Shown: positions 47,573-55,824 of the stretch, one piece after another
Layout of the letters: each line of letters begins with the position of its first letter
How positions within the stretch are numbered: the stretch's first letter is position 1
Assembly: GCF_017873605.1 (NCBI RefSeq)
Contig: NZ_JAGGKI010000002.1
Coordinates: 372,001-436,000 of the forward strand
Reading direction: 5' to 3'
Origin: Paenibacillus lactis
GTDB taxonomy: Bacteria; Bacillota; Bacilli; Paenibacillales; Paenibacillaceae
Length of the DNA: 64,000 nt
Program-made: the position numbers and the translations under genes
The notes under the pieces: generated by a model
What the model saw: the letters and a program-made list of their open reading frames with translations, nothing else
The model's database searches: none
Told to the model about the DNA's origin: nothing

Positions 47573-47679
47573 GGCCTGTCACCCTCCGATTCTTGAATAA
47601 CGCGGCCGCACCAGCTTATGAACAGCCGGAACAGCCCGTAGGCTGCACCTAGCAGAAGCAGCATATATACATCCTGCAT
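47569..47679 (-). CDS. 36-residue membrane peptide coupled to kdpF
   Basis: A 36-residue frame with a very good ribosome site (AAGGAGGG, 6 nt before the ATG). It begins MQDVYMLLLLGAAYGLFRLF, one probable membrane helix, and ends in a polar VIQESEGDRP tail. Its stop overlaps the kdpF start, so the two are translated together. I do not know a named family for it. The placement suggests an accessory subunit of the potassium pump or a coupling leader. Confidence 0.75.
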   Translation of the reverse strand: MQDVYMLLLLGAAYGLFRLFISWCGRVIQESEGDRP

Positions 47680-47727
47680 TGTTATCCCTCCTTGGCGGTA
47701 AGCCGTAAAAACAGCTCTTTCCGGTAG

Positions 47728-48138
47728 CTAGTCTAAAAGCGCGGCGATCAGGAAATCGACGCGGTCATGATTCGTATGCAGCACGACATCCGCGCCAAGC
47801 CCTCTGTAAATCAGTCTCGGATTGCCGGAATTTGTAATAACATAGATCGAAGCCGAGGTCCATGTCCGGCATATTCGCAAGTAGCGGCAGCAGAGGTTCA
47901 AACTGTTCTCGAACAGAAACACCTTGCCGATCGGCCGTTCGGGAAGCACCCAGGTCTGCTCGTCTCTCGTGTCGATCATGATGACATCCTTGCATCCGAG
48001 CCTGCTCGCCCTCTCCCCCTCTGCAGGGTTGTTTGCCAGAACGGCGAACGGGATCTCCCTTAAGAGCAATTGGCGGATGAATGCCTCTCCGGCCTTGGTC
48101 GGCGCGGATATCAGAATCGTGTCTTGCTGTTTTTCCAT
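47728..48138 (-). CDS. Rossmann-like hypothetical protein heading the kdp operon
   Basis: A 136-residue cytosolic protein resembling the nucleotide-binding core of TrkA-N/RCK regulators. ILISAPTKAGEAFIRQLL would be the first strand-loop-helix, although the GxGxxG glycines are mostly missing; DVIMIDTRDEQTW and SIYVITNSGNPRLIYRGLGADVV follow. RCK-type proteins control potassium channels and transporters. GGAGGAG precedes the ATG. It is the first gene after the c-di-AMP riboswitch and its terminator and 48 bp before the small membrane peptide. The family assignment is tentative. Confidence 0.7.
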   Translation of the reverse strand: MEKQQDTILISAPTKAGEAFIRQLLLREIPFAVLANNPAEGERASRLGCKDVIMIDTRDEQTWVLPERPIGKVFLFENSLNLCCRYLRICRTWTSASIYVITNSGNPRLIYRGLGADVVLHTNHDRVDFLIAALLD

Positions 48139-48173
48139 ACGTTCTCCTCCTCGTGTCCGTCGGAGAAGGCAAC

Positions 48174-48219
48174 AAAAAAGAAGCCTCGGGAGGAGAAGAA
48201 CTCTTCCCGCGGCTTCTTC
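48174..48219 (-). terminator. Riboswitch expression-platform terminator
   Basis: A stem of GAAGCC/GGCTTC extended by CGGGAGGAG/CTCTTCCCG with one mismatch and a 5-nt loop, followed on the minus strand by TTTTTT. It lies between the c-di-AMP aptamer and the first kdp-operon gene and would stop transcription when the ligand is bound. Confidence 0.92.
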
Positions 48220-48255
48220 CTAAAAGCGCGGCGAAAAACACCGCGGCTTCGTCAA

Positions 48256-48455
48256 GTCACGACAATCGTTGCCTCTCTCGATACGCTTACGAGGTTAGCT
48301 GACGGATTCGGGCGTGAGAGTCGCCCTACCCATAGACCGTTATCTTGTCTATGGGATTCACCCCGGAGAGAACGCGCGAAATCGCGTCTCCCGATTGGTT
48401 CCCCCGCTCCTTTTTCATTCAAGGACTCAGCGAAAATGAATCTAGCGAGCTGCAT
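48256..48455 (-). ncRNA. c-di-AMP (ydaO/yuaA) riboswitch
   Basis: On the minus strand the hallmark blocks of the ydaO aptamer follow in order: TTTTCGCTGAGTCC, AAAGGAGCGGGGGAACCAA, CCGGGGTGAATCC, GGGCGACTCTCACGCCCGAA and TCCGTCAGCTAACCTCGTAA. Aptamers of this class bind cyclic di-AMP and usually turn genes off when it is high. The terminator downstream fits an OFF switch. Since c-di-AMP rises with potassium, kdp would be expressed only at low potassium. Edges are approximate. Confidence 0.95.
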
Positions 48456-48481
48456 GTATTCGGTTAATGGTTGACCCTGAT

Positions 48482-48493
48482 GTTTTCGAAAAC
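48482..48493. promoter_or_regulatory. 12-bp palindrome near a TTGACA element
   Basis: GTTTTCGAAAAC is a perfect palindrome next to a minus-strand TTGACA (48494-48499), just upstream of the riboswitch. It may be an operator of the kdp leader promoter. No good -10 at the right distance was found. Confidence 0.3.
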
Positions 48494-48639
48494 TGTCAAA
48501 GCGGCCCGGCCGAGGGTCAAGCGGTGAGAGGCACTTGACGCAAGTACGAGCCGAAGGACCCCATGGCGGTCTCCGGCATACGCGCTTTTTTCCGATGGAA
48601 GGCCGCAGCTCCCACACTGGCCGGCTTCCACTGCGGTAT

Positions 48640-49010
48640 CAGGCCGCCCTGCCAGCTTCCGGAAATCATCCGGTCAATTCATAGTTCGTATCATACGACC
48701 GGCGATTCGGGAAGTAAATGCAGACGAAAACCCGTGTAACGTATTATGGAACAGGTGCAATCCGGAAAGTCCTCTTCATCCCCGATTATCTTCTCCATAC
48801 TCGATATCCCTCTCTATTTCGCCATTTCTTAGCAATAAAGCGATATAAGGCGATGGAATGGCAATAATGAATGCCATTCCCAAATGTACGCGCTTTCCTT
48901 CGCTGTTTTCACGTTTTTTCAGAAAATAACGGCCACAAATCGGAATTTACTTTTTCCGACCTTTCGTACCGTTTCCCTACCGAAATCGCCAGCGGTATTT
49001 CGCTTCCCAA
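48640..49010. other. Intergenic stretch after proline dehydrogenase
   Basis: About 370 bp between the proline dehydrogenase stop and the kdp leader. No gene, strong hairpin or repeat was recognised; short frames here have no ribosome site. Confidence 0.5.
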
Positions 49011-49931
49011 TCACTTGAACATATTCCTCAGCACCATCATCAGATTGGCCGGCTTCTCTGCAATGCGGCGGGTAAAATACGGGTACCACATCGTGCCGTA
49101 CGGCATGTAGCATCTTATTCGATAACCGTCCTGCGCTAGCCGGGCCTGGTCCTTCATGCGCAGCCCATACAGCATTTGAAACTCGAACGCATCCTTCTTG
49201 ATCCGGTTCTGCTCTGCAAATACTTTGACCCAATCGATGATGTTGTTATCGTGGGTCGCGACAGCGGTATAGGCTCCTTGGTCCAGCTGAAGCTTGATTA
49301 AATTTTTATAATTGCCGATGATCTCCTGCTTCTTCTGATACGCAATCGTTCCCGGCTCCTTATAAGCTCCCTTGACCAGCCGGAGTTTCACCCCTTCCTT
49401 CATTAGCATCCGGACGTCCTCCTCCGACCGGTACAAATAGGCCTGGATGACCGTTCCCACATTGGTCAGCCCCTCCTTATGAAGCCGCAGCGTCATATCG
49501 ATCGTGGCCTGCGTGAATGGCGAGTCCTCCATGTCCAGCCGTACGAAGTTGCCATGCCTTTGGGCCGCCCGGACCACCGTTCTAATGTTCTCGTATGCTG
49601 CCTGCGGGTCGAGCGCCAAGCCCATCTGCGTCGGCTTCAGGGATACGTTCGATTGCACTCCCCGGTTGGCGATGCCCTCCACAAGCCGAATATATTCCTC
49701 CCGGTAGGCCGAAGCCTCCGTCAGCGAAGTAATGCCCTCTCCCAGATGGTCCAGCGTTACCAGGATTCCCTTCCCGTTCAGCCTTTCGATCTCATCGAGT
49801 GCCTCTTCCAGCGTATCTCCCGCAATGAATCTGCCCGCTAGTTTCTTGCCGTAACGAATCGAAAGCCATTTCACCAGCCGGTTCCCCGACACCGTCAACA
49901 CGACTTTCCGGTAAAGCTCGGTCCCGTCCAT
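49011..49931 (-). CDS. Proline dehydrogenase
   Basis: A 306-residue FAD enzyme of the monofunctional PRODH (FadM/PutB) type that oxidises proline to pyrroline-5-carboxylate. TIM-barrel motifs seen: VTLDHLGE, NVSLKPTQMGL, FVRLDMEDS, KLRLVKGAYKE, ATHDNNII, FEFQMLYG and the C-terminal RCYMPYGTMWYPYFTRRIAEKPANL with the substrate-binding YxxRR. Length matches the family. The P5C dehydrogenase partner is not in the window. GAGGGTGAGG precedes the ATG. Confidence 0.95.
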   Translation of the reverse strand: MDGTELYRKVVLTVSGNRLVKWLSIRYGKKLAGRFIAGDTLEEALDEIERLNGKGILVTLDHLGEGITSLTEASAYREEYIRLVEGIANRGVQSNVSLKPTQMGLALDPQAAYENIRTVVRAAQRHGNFVRLDMEDSPFTQATIDMTLRLHKEGLTNVGTVIQAYLYRSEEDVRMLMKEGVKLRLVKGAYKEPGTIAYQKKQEIIGNYKNLIKLQLDQGAYTAVATHDNNIIDWVKVFAEQNRIKKDAFEFQMLYGLRMKDQARLAQDGYRIRCYMPYGTMWYPYFTRRIAEKPANLMMVLRNMFK

Positions 49932-50082
49932 GCATGCCTCACCCTCTTCTCGGAGTAAAATGCGCTCTACCTTAACTCATATGCAAAAAAGGTCGCATCA
50001 TGCGAAGAGGACATTCCTTCGGCTTGGTGGGAGTTTCCGCTAAAATGGAAAAGCGACTTCGGAAGGGAAAGAAACACACGTT

Positions 50083-50110
50083 AAAAAACGCTCGGAGAAA
50101 TCTCCGAGCG
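50083..50110 (-). terminator. Intrinsic terminator
   Basis: Perfect 10-bp stem CGCTCGGAGA/TCTCCGAGCG followed on the minus strand by TTTTTT. It ends the sugar-locus transcript after the serine hydrolase gene. Confidence 0.93.
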
Positions 50111-50206
50111 TCCAAGCGCGTTTCTTCATTGCTGACGTTACGGCTGTGCTTCAAGCAATTCTATGGTTCACGCCCCAATCTGCACTTGAGGGAGCGCCTA
50201 GCCTCA

Positions 50207-51646
50207 TTACTGCCCTTCCCTTGCCTGACCCGTAATCGGCTTCAGCCCCGGGTCTCCAAAGGATACATTGAACGATTGGGCCAAATGAAGCCCGCCGTCC
50301 GTAAAGTCAGCCTCCATAGTCAAGCAGAACGGCGTCTCGACCGCTCGAAGCGTGATCACCAGGTTGCCCTTATCATTCCACGTCATGGAGGAGCATACCT
50401 TGCCTTCCTCCATCCGGAACAGTCTCGTCGTGCCTTCCACCCATGCGTTCCGGCCAAGCGTGAGCGATTCGAGGCCGTAGTGCGCTTCGATCTCCAGCAA
50501 GGCTTCTTCCTCCGAGAAACGAACGCAGAAGGTACGAAGCTTCTGCTCATTCTCCTCGAGCTCGAACACGATTCCGGAAACTTCCGGCTCCCGAGTGGAG
50601 GAAGCCTGGAGTTTCGGCGGCTGCACGTTCAGCGCTCCAAGCGTTTCGGTGAGCGAGACCGCCGCCCCTTCATTCTCCGGTAAAGCCTCCGGCTCAAAGG
50701 CCGGCAACAGATGCTCCCATACGCTGTTCAGGACGGCCTGCATATCATTCAAGCCCGAGGTGATGGCGATAACCGCCTCCAGCTCGGGGTGAACGATGCA
50801 GTATTGGCCGAATGCGCCATCGCCGCGATAGGCGCCGTGCCGGCATCTCCAGAACTGGTAGCCGTATCCTTCCGTCCAATCGGAGGAGCCGTCTGCCGGC
50901 CCGTTCGAAATCTGCTTCGACGTCGCTTCGAGGACCCACGCCTCCGGAATGAGGCGCTTGTCTCCCCAAACGCCCTTCTGCAGATACAGCTGACCGAATT
51001 TCGCAATATCCTCCGTCTTCAGCTTGAGTCCCCAGCCGCCGGCATTGATGCCCCGCGGACAACTCTCCCATGTGGCTCCGTGAATGGCGAGCGGTTCGAA
51101 GAGCCGGGGCTCCAAATACTCCAGCAGCGTCTTGCCGGTAATCTTCTGCAGGATCGCCGAGAGCATATACGTCGCCGCGCTGTTGTACACGAAGTGGGTT
51201 CCCGGCTCATGCTCTACGGGCTGCTTGAAGAAGTCGGCTACCCAGTCCTCGGATTCCAGCGCCGGTTCCGCCGCATGGCCGGTCCCCATCACGAGCAAAT
51301 CCCGCACAGTCATCGCCGCCAGATTTTCAGATGGAGCCTCCGGCGCATATTCCGGAAAGAAGCCGATCACTGGATCCGTCAAGGCGATGCGGCCTTCCTC
51401 TGCGAGGAGTCCGATCGCAGTCGAGGTAAAGCTCTTGCTTAACGAGAACAGCATGTGCGGAAGCTCGGGCCCGTACGGATCCCACCAGCCTTCCGCAATG
51501 ACATGGCCGCGGCGAAGCAGCATAAAGCTGTGCAGCTCTAGCCCTTGATCCTGGACCGAACCGATAAAGCGCTCGATCGCCCGCGAGGAAATGCCTTGGC
51601 GTTCGGGGGTGCTTCTTGACAATGATTGAACCGTGTCCATACTCAT
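50207..51646 (-). CDS. Serine hydrolase, beta-lactamase/class C PBP family
   Basis: A 479-residue protein. SxxK is SLSK (about residues 69-72) and YxN is VYNSAAT (about 154); a GDGAFGQ motif stands where class C enzymes have KTG/HxG. The N-terminal ~330 residues are the esterase/beta-lactamase fold, and the last ~130 are a beta-rich domain of unknown role. No signal peptide, so it is probably a cytosolic esterase or amidase. GGGAGAGGCGG lies 6 nt before the ATG. It is the last gene of the LacI-controlled sugar locus, 54 bp after ChbG, and may deacylate a sugar derivative. Confidence 0.85.
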   Translation of the reverse strand: MSMDTVQSLSRSTPERQGISSRAIERFIGSVQDQGLELHSFMLLRRGHVIAEGWWDPYGPELPHMLFSLSKSFTSTAIGLLAEEGRIALTDPVIGFFPEYAPEAPSENLAAMTVRDLLVMGTGHAAEPALESEDWVADFFKQPVEHEPGTHFVYNSAATYMLSAILQKITGKTLLEYLEPRLFEPLAIHGATWESCPRGINAGGWGLKLKTEDIAKFGQLYLQKGVWGDKRLIPEAWVLEATSKQISNGPADGSSDWTEGYGYQFWRCRHGAYRGDGAFGQYCIVHPELEAVIAITSGLNDMQAVLNSVWEHLLPAFEPEALPENEGAAVSLTETLGALNVQPPKLQASSTREPEVSGIVFELEENEQKLRTFCVRFSEEEALLEIEAHYGLESLTLGRNAWVEGTTRLFRMEEGKVCSSMTWNDKGNLVITLRAVETPFCLTMEADFTDGGLHLAQSFNVSFGDPGLKPITGQAREGQ

Positions 51647-51700
51647 AAGAATCCGCCTCTCCCTGTATATTGCAAGTAATCGATCATCCTGTCAGAACCA

Positions 51701-52462
51701 TTATACACCAGATCCTGAAACCGCTTCATCATATCGAACCGGTCGAAAGCCATGGCGCTCGCTGATCTCGATCAAGTTCTCCTGCATCAGAAAGGCAGCC
51801 TCGGCATCACGCCCGCGCGCAAGCTCTTCGCCGTCGACCCGGGCGTTGCCGCATTGCGTCATCTCCTCCGAATAGAGTGCCGGATGGGACAGAAAGAAAT
51901 ATTGCTCGTCTGTGAGCCTGCTGAGCACAGCCTCGAATTGCGGGATGGAAGATGGAACGCCGTCAGGGAAAAAGTTATAGTAATACCGGTGATTGATCAG
52001 TCCTTTGCTTGCGATCCAGCGGTCCAGCTCTTCCTGAAGTCCGGGGACGAAGCGCTCCGGCATCATATGCGAATCCGCATACGTTATGCGAAAGCCTAGC
52101 GCCGTCAGCTTATCCAGCTGCGCGCTGCACTCGGCCACAATCTCCTCCAAGGCCGGAGGAGATTGCTGGAACATCGACGGATCCTGATAGAAATATCCGC
52201 TTGGGTCCACAAGCGAAGGAACCTGTTCCTTCGCCGAAACAGGTCCCCATCTGATGCGGTCCCACTCCGCATTCAGCGTCATGTGGAATCCGAAGCATAT
52301 GTCATCGCGGCGGGCCAGCAGCTCGGCAGCTTCCGCCACATACGGCCCCGGCGCCATAACGGATACGTTTTTGATAAATCCGGCGTTTACGGTTCTTGCA
52401 ATCGCCAGATTGGCCGAACGGCTCGAGCCCAGATCATCCGCTCTGGTAATGATCCGCCTCAT
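51701..52462 (-). CDS. ChbG/YdjC-family carbohydrate deacetylase
   Basis: A 253-residue enzyme of the family that removes acetyl groups from N-acetylated disaccharides. Metal-site motifs are TRADDLG (Asp9-Asp10), CFGFHMTLN and YADSHMMP with the expected His residues. The start at 52462 overlaps the permease stop (ATGA), with AGGTGCGG upstream. Being coupled to the importer, it probably acts on the imported sugar, which suggests an acetylated or amino sugar such as a chitin-derived fragment. Confidence 0.88.
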   Translation of the reverse strand: MRRIITRADDLGSSRSANLAIARTVNAGFIKNVSVMAPGPYVAEAAELLARRDDICFGFHMTLNAEWDRIRWGPVSAKEQVPSLVDPSGYFYQDPSMFQQSPPALEEIVAECSAQLDKLTALGFRITYADSHMMPERFVPGLQEELDRWIASKGLINHRYYYNFFPDGVPSSIPQFEAVLSRLTDEQYFFLSHPALYSEEMTQCGNARVDGEELARGRDAEAAFLMQENLIEISERHGFRPVRYDEAVSGSGV

Positions 52463-53298
52463 TTTACCGCACCTGCAGCAATCCCTTTGATGATATACTT
52501 TTGCGCGAAAATATAGAAGATGACCACCGGGATAATCGTTAAGGTCAGGCCGGCCATCGCCTGGTTCCATACGATCGTGAATTCCCCGAAGAAGTAGAAC
52601 GTCGAAAGCGGAATCGTCCGCAGCCCTTTATCCGACAGCGTCAGGGACGGCAGCAGATAGTCATTCCACAGGGCGATCACGTTCAAAATCGCTACCGTTA
52701 CGGTGATGTTCTTCAGCAGCGGAAATACGATTCTCCAGAATACGCCCAGCTTGGAGCAGCCGTCCAGCGTCGCGGCCTCTTCCAGAGCGACCGGTACCGA
52801 CTTGATAAAGCCATGGTATAGGAAGACCGCCATGCTCGAGGTAAAACCGACATTCATATAGATCAAGCCCTCATGCGTGTTCAGCATCGGAATATGCAGA
52901 TTGCTGCGAATCCAGTCCATGACCTGCATGAGCGGCATCATCAGCGTCTGGAACGGAATGAGCATCGTCGCCACGAACGTGAAGAAAATGATTTTGCTCA
53001 GCTTGTTATCCGTCCGCACCAGCATCCATGCCGTCATGGAAGCCAGCACGATGACAAGAATCACTGAGACGACCGTCACGTAGAGCGAGTTGCCAAGCGC
53101 CGTAAAGAAATTCATCTTCTCCATCGCCGACTTGTAATACTCGAAGCTGAAGGATGACGGAAACGCAAGCGCGTTCTCATACAGCTCCGCACGGTCCTTG
53201 AACGAGTTGATCAGCATGATGAAGACGGGAGACAGGAAGACGATCGCGAAGAGAAGCAGCACAATATCGAGCAGCCATTTGCCTGTTTTCTTCATCAC
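52459..53298 (-). CDS. Sugar ABC transporter permease (MalG type)
   Basis: A 279-residue membrane protein with six hydrophobic segments and EAA loop EEAATLDGCSKLGVFWRIVFPLL. Its start overlaps the stop of the MalF-type partner by 4 nt, and its stop overlaps the deacetylase start, so three genes are translationally coupled. Confidence 0.93.
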   Translation of the reverse strand: MMKKTGKWLLDIVLLLFAIVFLSPVFIMLINSFKDRAELYENALAFPSSFSFEYYKSAMEKMNFFTALGNSLYVTVVSVILVIVLASMTAWMLVRTDNKLSKIIFFTFVATMLIPFQTLMMPLMQVMDWIRSNLHIPMLNTHEGLIYMNVGFTSSMAVFLYHGFIKSVPVALEEAATLDGCSKLGVFWRIVFPLLKNITVTVAILNVIALWNDYLLPSLTLSDKGLRTIPLSTFYFFGEFTIVWNQAMAGLTLTIIPVVIFYIFAQKYIIKGIAAGAVK

Positions 53299-54170
53299 AT
53301 CTGCACCTCTCTTCTCTTCGTAATGATCACTTGGGTCAAGGTAAGTCCGGCTACGATCAGGAAGAAGATGATCGCTTTCGCCTGGCCTATGCCGTAATTG
53401 CCGTAAGCGAATATTTCATTGAAAATATTCATCGCAAACATCTCGGTCGCGTTATTCGGACCGCCCTTGGTCAGGGACAGGTTCACGTCGTAGATTTTGA
53501 ATGCGCCCGACAGGGTCAGGAACAGACAGATCGTGAACGATGGCATCAGGAGCGGGAAGACGATGCTCTTCAGCCGCTGCCACAGGCTCGCGCCGTCGAC
53601 TTTGGCCGCTTCCATCAATTCATCCGGGATCCCCTGGATGCCGGCAATGTAGATGATCATGGTATAGCCGGCAAGCTGCCAGGTAAATACGACAACGATC
53701 GCATAAAGCGAGAACTGCGGATGCAGGAGCCAGTTGAAGAAGATGCTGCCGAGCCCGGTTTTCTCCCCAAGGAAGCTAAAGGCATCGGTGAAAATGAACT
53801 GCCAGATATAACCGAGAATAAGGCCGCCGATCAGGTTCGGCATAAAGAACATCGTCCTTGCGGCATTACGCGAGCGAAGCTTGGTCGTCACTAGCAGCGC
53901 GAATCCCAGGCCCAGGATATTGACGCATACCAGCGCCAGAAGCGTAAACTGCACGGTGTGCCAAGCCGATGACAGGAAGCGTTCGTCCTGGAAGATCTGG
54001 ACATAATTGTCCATGCCCACAAATACTTTCGGATTGGCCGGAATTCCGTCCCACTGGACGAAGGAGTAATAAATCCCGATGATGAACGGGATGATGACCA
54101 CGGTCGTGAAAATAAACAAAAGCGGTACCGTGAACAGGGCAAACCAGGCTTTGTCCTTTCCTTTGCTCAT
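53295..54170 (-). CDS. Sugar ABC transporter permease (MalF type)
   Basis: A 291-residue permease with six membrane segments and EAA loop MEAAKVDGASLWQRLKSIVFPLL. It lies 292 bp after the binding-protein gene, a gap that holds a terminator-like hairpin. No ATPase gene is near, so a shared MsmX-type ATPase is likely. Confidence 0.93.
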   Translation of the reverse strand: MSKGKDKAWFALFTVPLLFIFTTVVIIPFIIGIYYSFVQWDGIPANPKVFVGMDNYVQIFQDERFLSSAWHTVQFTLLALVCVNILGLGFALLVTTKLRSRNAARTMFFMPNLIGGLILGYIWQFIFTDAFSFLGEKTGLGSIFFNWLLHPQFSLYAIVVVFTWQLAGYTMIIYIAGIQGIPDELMEAAKVDGASLWQRLKSIVFPLLMPSFTICLFLTLSGAFKIYDVNLSLTKGGPNNATEMFAMNIFNEIFAYGNYGIGQAKAIIFFLIVAGLTLTQVIITKRREVQM

Positions 54171-54360
54171 AATCCATACCTTCTTTCTGTCCCGGATGAT
54201 CCCCGTGGTAAGGCATCACCTTGATACTTGCAATTGCTGTGTTTTTCGTTTAAACGAGCCCGGTCGGGGACGTTTCTGGCCCCTTCCGAAGCCGTTGTGC
54301 TATGCATGCTGGTGGGAGTAGATGATGTTCGTTACCCGATACTTCGAGCTTGAAAAAACA

Positions 54361-54407
54361 AAAGCCTAACGCTCAGAGTCAATTCGGAACGTCAGAGGCT
54401 AGGCTTT
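54361..54407 (-). terminator. Intra-operon terminator/attenuator
   Basis: AAAGCCTA/TAGGCTTT stem with a long internal loop, followed on the minus strand by TTGTTTTTTC. It lies 56 bp after the binding-protein stop and before the permeases, and probably keeps binding-protein mRNA in excess. Confidence 0.7.
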
Positions 54408-54462
54408 CGTTATGATGAAATTGTTTAGATCACCGCTCGTTCACGAGCGCTTGCTGTATCCC

Positions 54463-55725
54463 TTATTTCGAGGCTTTCGCCCAAACCTCATCCAGCTTCT
54501 GCAGGAATTGCTCGCCTGTCATATCCTTGTTCATGAAGAATTCCTGAGTAGCCGGCGCCAAGTCGTTCGTGATGATGCCGGACGGGAAGTAGTTCAGCGC
54601 CCAAGGAATCGTCTGGCCGCTGTTCGTCGCTTCATGCACGGCCTGGGACAATGGATCCAGGTTGCCTGCCTCGATGTTGGTCAGCGCCGGAATGAACTTG
54701 AAGTCGTCGACGATCGCTTTTTTACCGGTATCGCTGGTGAAGAGCCAGTTCAAGAATGCGTTGGCTGCTTTCACTTCGTCCGCATCGGCCTGGTTGTTGA
54801 TCACCCAGTAGCTCGCAACCCCGACCGCAAGTTTATCGTTGCCTGCCAGCGGGAACGGCATCATGCCGATTTTCGAATCCATATCCCCGAAATCGGCGAG
54901 CATGGAATAGCTCCAGTTGCCTTGGTGAACCATCGCCGTTTTGCCTGTTGCGAAATCACCCATTTGGCTGTCGTACTTCACTTCCATCGGGTTTTTGGCA
55001 TTGGCTTTGATCGCGTCCATGAATTTCGCCCATTCCTGGAATTCCTTCGTATCCGCCATCTTCACTTCGCCTTTGTTCAGCTGGTCGATAAAGGCCAGCG
55101 GATCGGACTGAAGCGCGAACGGAGTATTCAGGATATGCCCGATCAGAAAGTAAGCTTCCTGCGACAGGCTCAGCCCGTTCTTGCCTTCTGCCTTCATCTG
55201 CTCCAACAGCTTCGTGAACGAATCCAGGTCCTTCACGTTTGCCGGATCGACGAGATCCTTGTTGTACACGAGGCCGAAGCCTTCAACGCCGTAAGGAACG
55301 CCGACCGTCTTGTCTTCCACCTTCAGCTCCATGTCAGGCGCGATATTTTTGACGTATTCCTCACCGCTCAAGTCCGTAAAGTAAGATTTCAATTTCTCCG
55401 ATTCAGGCCCCGGCGCTACGCTGAAAATCGTAGGGCCTTGATTGCTGCCAAGCTTCGCTACCAGCTGCTGCGAATAAGCATCGCCGGCGGCTCCCCATAC
55501 TTCAACCTCATTGCCGGTTTCTTCTTTATAGGTCTTAACCAGTGCTTCAAGAGGCTCCGTAATTTCAACCTTCGATTGGAAGAGTGTTATTTTCTTTAGT
55601 TTGTCTCCTCCGGATGCTGCTCCCGAATCTTTGTCGGCTGTACCGGAAGTGCCGCCGCAGGCCGCCAATGTGGCCACCAAAGCCGTTGCAGTCAGTACGC
55701 TTAATACCTTTTTTACTTTTTTCAA
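54463..55725 (-). CDS. Extracellular sugar-binding lipoprotein
   Basis: A 420-residue MalE-type binding protein. Signal peptide with lipobox LAAC (Cys23) and a Gly/Ser/Asp linker. Mature motifs: EVEVWGAAGDAYSQQLVAKL near the N-terminus, GVPYGVEGFGLVYNKDLV, and the ligand-site region KTAMVHQGNWSYSMLADFG. It is first of the transporter genes, with a strong promoter and a LacI-type operator in front of it. Ligand unknown; the linked deacetylase suggests an acetylated sugar. Confidence 0.93.
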   Translation of the reverse strand: MKKVKKVLSVLTATALVATLAACGGTSGTADKDSGAASGGDKLKKITLFQSKVEITEPLEALVKTYKEETGNEVEVWGAAGDAYSQQLVAKLGSNQGPTIFSVAPGPESEKLKSYFTDLSGEEYVKNIAPDMELKVEDKTVGVPYGVEGFGLVYNKDLVDPANVKDLDSFTKLLEQMKAEGKNGLSLSQEAYFLIGHILNTPFALQSDPLAFIDQLNKGEVKMADTKEFQEWAKFMDAIKANAKNPMEVKYDSQMGDFATGKTAMVHQGNWSYSMLADFGDMDSKIGMMPFPLAGNDKLAVGVASYWVINNQADADEVKAANAFLNWLFTSDTGKKAIVDDFKFIPALTNIEAGNLDPLSQAVHEATNSGQTIPWALNYFPSGIITNDLAPATQEFFMNKDMTGEQFLQKLDEVWAKASK

Positions 55726-55760
55726 GTGACACGCCTCCCCCGTAAGGACTCAATAAAGTA

Positions 55761-55768
55761 AAACGTTT
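55761..55768. promoter_or_regulatory. LacI-type operator core
   Basis: On the minus strand TGTAAACGTTTTAC has the CG-centred AAACGTTT core typical of LacI-family sites. It starts within a few bases of the predicted transcription start, so repressor bound there would block the promoter. The linked LacI protein is the obvious candidate; CcpA is an alternative. Confidence 0.55.
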
Positions 55769-55776
55769 ACAACCCA

Positions 55777-55805
55777 ATCATAGGCCTGTTATGCGCTCAT
55801 GTCAA
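55777..55805 (-). promoter_or_regulatory. Sigma-A promoter of the third sugar locus
   Basis: TTGACA (55800-55805) and TATGAT (55777-55782), read on the minus strand, are 17 bp apart: a near-consensus promoter for the binding-protein gene. Confidence 0.8.
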
Positions 55806-55824
55806 TAAAAATTGTACGCGTTTT

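Noticed and set aside
48481-48560. Promoter of the kdp leader
   Set aside because: A perfect TTGACA exists at 48494-48499 (minus strand) but no acceptable -10 lies 16-18 bp away.
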